Source of the DNA: Vombatus ursinus
Taxonomy: Eukaryota > Chordata > Mammalia > Diprotodontia > Vombatidae
Length of the DNA: 64,000 bases
NCBI RefSeq assembly: GCF_900497805.2
Contig: NW_020954570.1
Span: 13,949,940-14,013,939, forward strand
Direction: 5' to 3'
Shown: positions 57,301 to 64,000 of the stretch, in pieces
Layout: every line of letters starts with the position of its first letter
How positions within the stretch are numbered: position 1 is the stretch's first letter
Translations under genes and position numbers: made by a program
The notes under the pieces: generated by a model
What the model was told of the DNA's origin: nothing
Seen by the model: the letters and a program-made list of their open reading frames with translations, nothing else
Databases searched by the model: none

Positions 57301-58595
57301 GGTTTAAATTAGGACAGAGAGGAAAACCTCTGCCTAAATATTAGGATTTTTCCTAACTGAGGGCTTTAAGCTACTATTTGTATGATATACACATATGTAC
57401 GCATTCATGCTTGCATGCATGCATTTATGTATGTGTGTATGTATGTAATACTGCCTACCCTGGTCCCTGCTGCCTGATGGCTAGTTGTATTACATTTCAC
57501 TTCTCCCCCAGGGTTCTCTGAAACCCTTAAAGGGTTTTGGGTGTGTGTCTAAGCTCTCTACAAATGGCTCCAGCCACCACCAATGATGTTCCCTCAAATA
57601 TGTGAGGTTACTTGCACTCCAGTTCCATTTAGCAGCCAACATTCAGATTAGCTTTCACAAAGGAATGTTCACTTCAAAGGGTATAATCAAAATATGCAAA
57701 CTTAATCTCCTAACATGTGGGAGACACAATACCGCCTTCCTCCAAACCATCTCAGTCTCTGGGGAGGGAAGTGGCATTAGGTTCATATCTTAGTTTCATT
57801 CCCATAGAGCACAGTCCCAAGCTTCAAAACCATAAACCCCCCTGGGGATCTAGTCCCAGGCATCCTGGCTTCCGTGGGGTTCCCTACTGGATTGACTAGT
57901 TATAATAGCCTACCTGGAATCCTGGCCTCAAAGTCATCATGGCTCAAAATCCTGGTCCAGGAAATCCAGTGGGAATCACTGTCAGCACCTGAAACTGAGA
58001 AAGACAAATGAAATTAAACTGAAACAAACATCCCCAGCCCCATTTATAGAAGCTGAAGAGGGAATGGTCCTTCTCTCTCACAAGTTCAGTTCATGGTGCC
58101 AGTACTATAGGTGAACTGTGACCTTCACCCTCTGGATGCAGCAGGAAAAAGAAAACCAGCAGGAAAGAGCAGGAGCCAAAAAAAAAAGACTGTTCTAGTC
58201 TAGCCAGTTTTAAAGCTTCAGCCTTTCTGGCTGCATAGATAATCAAAGGAGACTACCCCCCAACTAGCAAAGTTTGCACTGAACACTTCACAGCTGAACA
58301 CAACTAAACTGCACGCTGCTCACCAGAGTCACCTTCTTGCTTAGCTACAGTCCTTGGCCATCTCTTCTTCAGTGAAAGAGTGGATGCTGCCATACTTTTA
58401 ACTGAAATCACATAGACTTTTTGTTGCTACATTCTCTTTTAGAGAAAGGCAGAAATTTCCTATCTGCCTTCCCAGATTTTTGGCTATGAAATCTGTCCTT
58501 TTCCTGTTAGGGAAATCTCAGTCCCAGGTGCCAGTCTTTAGAACAGATAGCTAATTCCTTTAGTCTTAAATATCTTTGTCACTGGGCTTATAAAT
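54365..58595. other. Unassigned 4.2-kb block
   Basis: The longest stretch without a recognised repeat. Several open frames of 60-78 codons occur on both strands (such as 54995-55222 plus and 56938-57174 minus), none with a family I know. A (TGCA)n/(TATG)n simple tract lies at about 57384-57451. It may hold old LTR-element interior or unique DNA. Confidence 0.35.
57384..57451. repeat. (TGCA)n/(TATG)n microsatellite
   Basis: GCATGCATGCAT then TATGTATGTATG-type units. Confidence 0.75.
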
Positions 58596-58599
58596 TAAG

Positions 58600-59335
58600 G
58601 CCATTTTGAATTTTTCCTTTTCTCCTGCTACTCATCTCACATCAATCAGATATATTCCTCCACTATTGACTTTTACTTTTCCTGTCATGCATGAGGAGAT
58701 GGCTTTTCTGGCCAAAACCAACCCCTCTACCTGCACCTTTGATCCTATCCCCTCTTATCTTCTCCAACAGATGGTCCTTCATTTATCATTCTCACTCTTT
58801 CTTATCTCCAATCTCTCCCTATCTAATAGCTTCTTCTTTACTGTCTACAAATATGTCCATATCACCCCCACCCCTTTAAAAACTCCATTTGATCCTCACT
58901 TGCATTACTAAATTTCTTCACCATTCAAATGAACTTGCCTCTCCAAAGTCACCAGTGATTTAATTGCCAAATCCAATGGCCTTTTCTTGTTTTTGTTTTT
59001 GTTCTTTTGTTTTTGTTTTTGGCAATTGGGGTTAAGTGACTTGCCCAGGATCACACAGCTAGTAAGTGTCAAGTGTTTGATCTGAGGCCGGATTTGAACT
59101 CAGGTTCTCCTGACTTCAGGGCCAGTGCTCTATCCACTATGCTGCCCCTCAATGGCCTTTTCTTAATCCTCATTCTGTTGGTTTTTGGTTATTTTTTCTT
59201 CTTCTTTGTAGCCTTTGACAATGTCCATCACCCTTTCTTAATACTCTCTTTTCTAGGTTTTCAGAACACTATTCTCCAGTTTCTCCTCCTACCTATCTGA
59301 CTTTTCAGTCTCCTTTGCTGGATTGAGGACAGGCC
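58600..59335 (+). mobile_element. L2 reverse-transcriptase relic, split by a SINE
   Basis: The frame 58606-58911 includes KTNPSTCTFDPIPSYLLQQM, matching the L2 RT start (STC.LDPIPT.LL). After the SINE, text for VAFDNVHHPFL (59199-59235) matches the L2 RT block AAFDTVDHS.LL. Old and broken. Confidence 0.7.
58989..59149 (-). repeat. tRNA-SINE with perfect 15-bp target duplication
   Basis: T-rich tail complement, GGGGTTAAGTGACTTGCCC, CACACAGCTAGTAAGTG, GCCGGATTTGAACTCAGG, then GCTGCCCCT. CAATGGCCTTTTCTT occurs at 58974-58988 and 59150-59164. Confidence 0.95.
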
Positions 59336-59852
59336 TGCTAACTATCCCTTATGATTACCTCTATCACTAGTTTAAGATTAGCTATGATTAGAACTTGCTT
59401 AGTCAAAGTGGCAGAATAGTATGAAGAAGTACAACCTAGCTAGCCCTCCAAAACTCTTCCACAAAGATCTAGAAAATTCACTAGACCAAATTCTGTTATA
59501 GAAATTAAAAAAAAAAAAGTAACAGTAGGAGACCTCAACTTTCCCCTCTCAGAACTAGATAAATCATAAAATAAATGAGAAAGAAATTAAGGAGATGACT
59601 AAAATTTTAGAAAAGTTAGATATGATAGACTTCTGGAGAAAATAAAATGGGAATAGAAAGGAGTATACCTTTCTTCAGCAGTACATGGCACCTTCACAAA
59701 AGTTGACCATGTATCAGGACATAAAAACCTCATAAGGTAATACAGAAAAGCAGAAATATTAAATGTACCCTTTTCAGACAACAATGCAATAAAATTTACA
59801 TTGAATTGACCCTGGAAGCATAGACTAAAAACTAATTGGAAACTCAATAATC

Positions 59853-60003
59853 TTTTTTTTTCTTTTGTGAGGCAATTGGGGTTAAGTGACTTGCCCAGAG
59901 TTACACAGCTAGTGAGTGTTATGTGTCTGAGGCCAGATTTGAACTCAGGTCCTCCTAACTCCAGGGCTGGTGCTCTATCCACTGCACCACCTAGCTGCCC
60001 TAA
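59853..60003 (-). repeat. tRNA-SINE, minus strand, in L1
   Basis: Poly-T, CAATTGGGGTTAAGTGACTTG, CCCAGAGTTACACAGCTAG, GATTTGAACTCAGGTCCTCC, CACCTAGCTGCCCT. Flanks AACTCAATAATC (59841-59852) and AACTCAATTATC (60004-60015) differ at one base. Confidence 0.95.
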
Positions 60004-60119
60004 AACTCAATTATCTGATACCACAGAATGAATGAATCAAAGAACAAATCATAGAGAGAATCAATAATTTTTTAAAAGATAACAGTGAGACAACATGCCA
60101 AAATTTATGAGATGCAGCC

Positions 60120-60726
60120 TGAGAAACTTGATTCCTTAAAGACCTCCTACTCTATTCCAATCAGTATCAACCAATTTGATATGATTATAAGTTCTATATA
60201 TTTGGCCCCAGAGATGTAAGTTGCAGATGGTAAGATCACTTGTGTAATCATGGGAAGCTGGCTGGAGGCCCTCTACCTTTGTTTTTCCTTCTTGTGGTGA
60301 CCAAATCCAGTGTGGTGGAGGTGACACAACTACATGGAGAATCCCCCAAAATTATTTTTGTACCTCTGGACCATTTTCTCTTGACCAACATGAGCAAGCG
60401 CCCATCTTATGACCACCTAGTCAATGGAGATATTCCTTGCTTTGCCCAACTTGTAACTCTGCTGACATATTATTGTTTTCTTATTTTAGTTCATGTATCA
60501 TATGTCAGCCAATGAAATTATTCTGTATCTGGTATAGCTGTTCTTAAATGTCTACATATCTAACCCTTTAAAAATAGGGCCCTGTTAGGAGGTGGCATCT
60601 CAAATCATAAGGGAGATATGAGGTCCACTTCATTAGAAGGGACCACGGACCCTTTAACAAAGTGCCATTGGCTCAGAGCTCTGCCTTAGTTTCTTTATTA
60701 TAGGTTGGATAATTTTTATCCCCACA
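60120..60726. mobile_element. Solo LTR with 4-bp target duplication, in L1
   Basis: 607 bp from TGAGAAACTTGATTCC to TTTTATCCCCACA, flanked by AGCC on both sides (60116-60119 and 60727-60730). Removing it and one AGCC restores L1 text (GATGCAGCCAAAGCAGTA). TG...CA ends and a 4-bp duplication fit a class I (gammaretrovirus-like) LTR. A TTTAAAAATAGG TATA-like motif lies near 60566. No internal genes. Confidence 0.8.
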
Positions 60727-62355
60727 AGCCAAAGCAGTACTTAAGGGAAAATTTATATTTCTAAATGCATATATCAATAAACAAGAGAAAAAGCAGATCA
60801 ATGAACTGGGCTTGCAATTAAAAAAAAAAACTAGAAAAAGAACAAATTAAAAATCTCCAATTAAACACCAAAATAGAAATCCTGAAAAATCAAAGGAGAG
60901 ATTAAAAAAATTTTAAGTTAAAAAAATTGAAATAATAAACAAAATTAGGAACTGCTTTTATAAATATATAAAATATGTAAACCATTAGTTAATTAGATTA
61001 AAAAAATGAAAAATGAAAACCAAATTACCAGTATCAAAGATAAAAAGGATGAATGAACCACCAATGAAGATAAAATAAAAGCAATTATTAGGAGATATTT
61101 TGCCCAATTAATCTGACAATCCCAACAAATCTAAGTGAAGTGGATGAATATTTACAAAAACATAAATTGTTCACATTTAAGAGGAAATAGAATATTGAAA
61201 TAATCCTATCTTAGAAAAAGAAATTAAACAGGCCATAAATGAGCTACATAAGGACAAATCTCCAGGAACAGATGGATTTACAAATGAATTCTACCAAACA
61301 TTTAAAGAACAATTAATTCAAATACTGTATAAACTATTTGGAAAAAATAGGCAAAGGAGTCCTATCAAATTCCTTTTATGACCCAAATATGGTTTTGATA
61401 CATAAACAAGGAACAGCAAAAACAAAGAAAGAAAACTACGGACCAATTTCCTTATAGATATTAATGCAAAATTTAATGTAAAAAACTAGCAAGGAGATTA
61501 CAGCAATATATCACAAAGATCATATACTCTGACCAGATGGAATTTATACCAGGAATACAAGGCTGGTTCAAAATTAGGAAAACTATCAGCATAATTGATC
61601 ATATCAATAACAAGAACAACAAAAATCATATAATTATCTCAATAGATGCAGAAAAAGCTTTTGACAAACTACAACATTCACTCCAATTAAAAACCCTAGA
61701 AAGCATAGGAATAAATGAAGCTTTCCTTGAAATGAAAAGCAGTATCTATTTAAAACCAGCAGCAAGCATTATTTTTACTGGGGATAAGCTATAAACCTTC
61801 CCAATAAGATTAGGTCTGTTTATCACCATTGTTATTCAATATTGTACTATAAATGTTAGGTTTAGCAATAACACAAGAAAAAGAAGTTTAAAAAATTCAA
61901 ATAGGTAATTCTTTGCTGGCCATATGATTGTATACTTAGAGAATCCTAGAAAATCAACTGAAAAACTAATTGAAACAGTTAACAACTTTAGCCAAGTTGC
62001 AGGATATAAAATAAACACACATAAATCATTAGCATTTCTATATATTATCAACAAAGTCCAGCAGGAAGACATAGAAAGAGAAATTCCATTTAAAATAACT
62101 GGTGACTATGTAAAATATTTGAGAGTTTACCTGTCAAGACACACTTAGGAACTATATGAACACAATTACGAAACACTTTTCACAAAAAATATAGATGGCT
62201 CTAAATAAACAGAGAAATATTAATTTCTTATGAGCAGGCTGAACCAATGCAATAAAAATTACAATTCTATCTATAATTATTTATTCAATGCCATAGCAAT
62301 CAAGCTAACAAAGAATTATTTTATAGAGCTAGGAAAAATAACAACAAAATCCATC

Positions 62356-62443
62356 TTTTTTTTTCTTTTTTTTGGCTAGGCAATGGGGTTAAGTGACTTG
62401 CCCAAGGTCACACAGCTAATAAGTGTCAAGTGTCTAAGGCTGG
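62356..62443 (-). repeat. Truncated tRNA-SINE in L1
   Basis: Poly-T, GGCTAGGCAATGGGGTTAAG, TGACTTGCCCAAGGTCACAC, ending at TAAGGCTGG; the tRNA-like head is missing. Flanks ACAAAATCCATC (62344-62355) and ACAAAATTCATC (62444-62455), 11 of 12 identical, so it was 5'-truncated when it inserted. Confidence 0.92.
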
Positions 62444-63012
62444 ACAAAATTCATCTTGAAGAACAAAAAGTCAAGAATAAAAAGGGAATCAATGTTTAAA
62501 AATGTAAAGGAAGGCAGTGTAGCAGTATGAGATTTTAAATTATATTACAAAGCAGCAATCATGAAACAATCTTGTACTGGCTAAGAGAGTAGTAGATCTG
62601 TGGAACAGACTAAGTATACAACACACAGTAGTAAATGAACATAGTAATCTAGTGTTTCATAAATCCAAAGATCCAAGCTTTTGGGACAAGAACTCACTAG
62701 TTGACAAAAATTGCGGGGAAAACTGGAAAGCAATTTGGCAGAAACTAGGTATAAACTAATGTCTCACACTGTATATCAAGATAAGATCAAAATGGGCACA
62801 TGATTTAGACATTAAAGAATGATATCATAAACAAATTGGAGGAGCATGGAACAGTTTACCTCTCAGATCTATGGATGAGGGAAGAATTTATGACGAAACA
62901 AGAGAGAGACAGTGTCACAGGAAGTAAAATGGATCATTTTGATTACATTAAATTATATAGGTTTTGCCCAAACAAAACCAAAGCAACCATGATTAGAAAG
63001 GAGGCAGAAAAC

Positions 63013-63031
63013 GGGGGGGGGGGGGGGGGGA
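63013..63031. repeat. Poly-G run
   Basis: About 18 G bases in a row within the L1, where other copies have mixed purines. Length may be unreliable in the assembly. Confidence 0.8.
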
Positions 63032-63232
63032 AGGGAGGGAAGGCAGGGAGAGGAGAGAATTTTATAGCAAATTTCTCTGATAAAGGCCTCAAATATTTCT
63101 CAAAATGACCTCAGTCAAATTTATAAAAATAAGTGCCATTCCCCAATGGAAAAAATGGTCAAAAGATTTAAACAGGCAGTTTTCAGAAGAAGAAATCAAA
63201 GCAAAAAATAATCATATGAAAAAACGCTCTAC

Positions 63233-63866
63233 CTTTGACAAAGAGAGGGGAGAGGCAGATATTCATTACTGAGCACTTCCTGCCCCATATCAGGATGGGT
63301 ATCCAATGAAACAATTTGGTGGATTATAGAAGTATAATGGTCATATCTTACTGGTATTCATTTAGGTGGGATTGTTATGGTGTATGTTTCCAGTGTTTAG
63401 GGCAGAATTTTGTATTTGACAAGCAAGCCTTTTTTTTTTTTTAACTGTCATTACTTTAAAAAAAACCCACTTATTAAATTAATTTTGAAAGAATTATACA
63501 TTGGATTTTTGAGTTTGAAGACATCATGCATTCAGTCCACCTCTCCTAAATTTTTAGGAACTAGATTGTAATTTTCACTTGCTATGTTTTTCTGAATAAT
63601 GCATTTATTTGCTTTACCAGAAACAAGGTTGCAGTGATTTTCTGGTTAGTTGAAGACCAACTCAAAAACAATTTGGAACATTTATAAAATATGTATGAGT
63701 TCTCTACTGATGGTGTCAATTATTGTATGTAATTTAATTTAATCTCTATGAAAAAGTAAGATCTTGTAAGGTTATTTGGGTTTTGCAGAGTGTTCATAGG
63801 AGAGATGAGCTATACCATAGTTTTTTTAAAATAAATTCCCAATCTCAGCTTGTTTTCTCCTTTAAA
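63233..63866 (+). other. A-tailed retrocopy-like insert in L1
   Basis: L1 text stops after AAAAAACGCTCT (63232) and resumes at ACAAATGCTCTGTCACTAAT (from about 63868), so a near-duplicated target (A.AAA.GCTCT) flanks the insert. The insert has no repeat that I recognise, has AATAAA near 63830, and ends about 30 bases later in TTTAAAAAGAAG. That is the form of an L1-mobilised cellular transcript end (3' UTR or non-coding RNA). No coding frame; source unknown. Confidence 0.5.
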
Positions 63867-64000
63867 AAGAAGACAAATGCTCTGTCACTAATAATTAGAG
63901 AAATACAAATTAAAACAATTCTGAGGTATCACTTCGTACCTATTAGTTTGGCTAACATGATAGAAAAGGAAAATGACAAATGCTGTTGGTAATGTGGGAA

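Larger units (their letters stand above)
59399..64000 (+). mobile_element. LINE L1 copy J, four times interrupted
   Basis: A short 5' UTR-like piece (59399-59500) jumps straight to ORF2 endonuclease text (GTAGGAGACCTCAACTTTCCC, 59526). ORF2 then runs to the right edge of the window. Insertions: SINE 59853-60003, LTR 60120-60726, SINE 62356-62443, and an A-tailed insert 63233 to about 63866. L1 text resumes in register after each. ORF1 is missing. Confidence 0.85.
59517..64000 (+). pseudogene. L1 ORF2 remains, copy J
   Basis: Readable blocks: RT fingers/palm at 61537-61794 (FIPGIQGWFKIRKT, ISIDAEKAFDKLQH, ESIGINEAF), then 61924-62148 (VYLENPRKSTEKLIETVNNF, VAGYKINTHKS). The RT active-site FADD is changed (reads FAGH near 61911). 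C-terminal text is at 62836-63108 and 63783-63992 (SLIIREIQIKTILRYHFVPI). Many stops and frameshifts. Confidence 0.85.

Overview
The window looks like intergenic DNA from a marsupial nuclear genome. The main evidence is repeat content. About ten copies of a tRNA-derived SINE share the head GGCAGCTAGGTGG and the block TGTGTGACCCTGGGCAAGTC. Two further copies carry the longer MAR1-type CORE body. There are also many marsupial-type L1 pieces, an RTE (BovB-like) 5' end, and old L2, CR1/L3 and MIR relics. The SINE form resembles the WSINE/MAR1 group and I see no SINE typical of opossum, so an Australian marsupial is my best guess; this is inference. I found no intact host protein-coding gene, no tRNA or rRNA gene and no CRISPR. 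Almost all long reading frames are shadows or remains of transposable elements.

Layout. 1-5.4 kb: mostly unassigned sequence, a 3' L1 end on the minus strand, a MAR1 SINE and MIR/CR1 relics. 5.5-15.8 kb: one long, internally deleted L1 (plus strand) whose ORF1-ORF2 spacer carries a decayed class II (betaretrovirus-like) endogenous retrovirus with a tRNA-Lys-type primer site. 15.8-20.2 kb: a second L1 with ORF1 and spacer but only the end of ORF2, then a separate L1 3' end split by a SINE. 20.2-25.6 kb: a retroviral integrase-like scrap, an L2/hAT/MIR nest, a MIR split by a solo LTR, and an ORF1-only (HAL1-like) element. 25.6-32.1 kb: CR1/L3, MIR, L2 with a nested MAR1, minus-strand L1 pieces, and a 1.1-kb minus-strand L2. 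32.5-39.1 kb: SINE, an L1 with a clear 14-bp target duplication, a hAT MITE, CR1/L3, L2 and MIR, then two LTR-like blocks facing opposite ways, one holding a 10-N assembly gap. 39.7-43.5 kb: an RTE 5' half with endonuclease motifs, butted against a minus-strand L1. 44.7-50.6 kb: L2, MIR, L1 fragments, a SINE with a perfect target duplication and a small L1 with an inverted 5' end. 50.6-58.6 kb: mostly unassigned, with a probable LTR, one L1 fragment and one MIR. 58.6-64 kb: L2 reverse-transcriptase relic split by a SINE, then a 4.6-kb L1 split by two SINEs, a solo LTR with a 4-bp target duplication, and an A-tailed retrocopy-like insert.

The window is therefore a layered record of insertions. 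Nesting gives relative ages: MIR/L2/CR1 are oldest, then L1, then LTR elements and the tRNA-SINEs. The best follow-up targets are the odd make-up of the ERV locus, the RTE-L1 deletion junction, the retrocopy-like insert near the right edge, and a false duplication at the assembly gap. I did not find convincing evidence for a new functional system.
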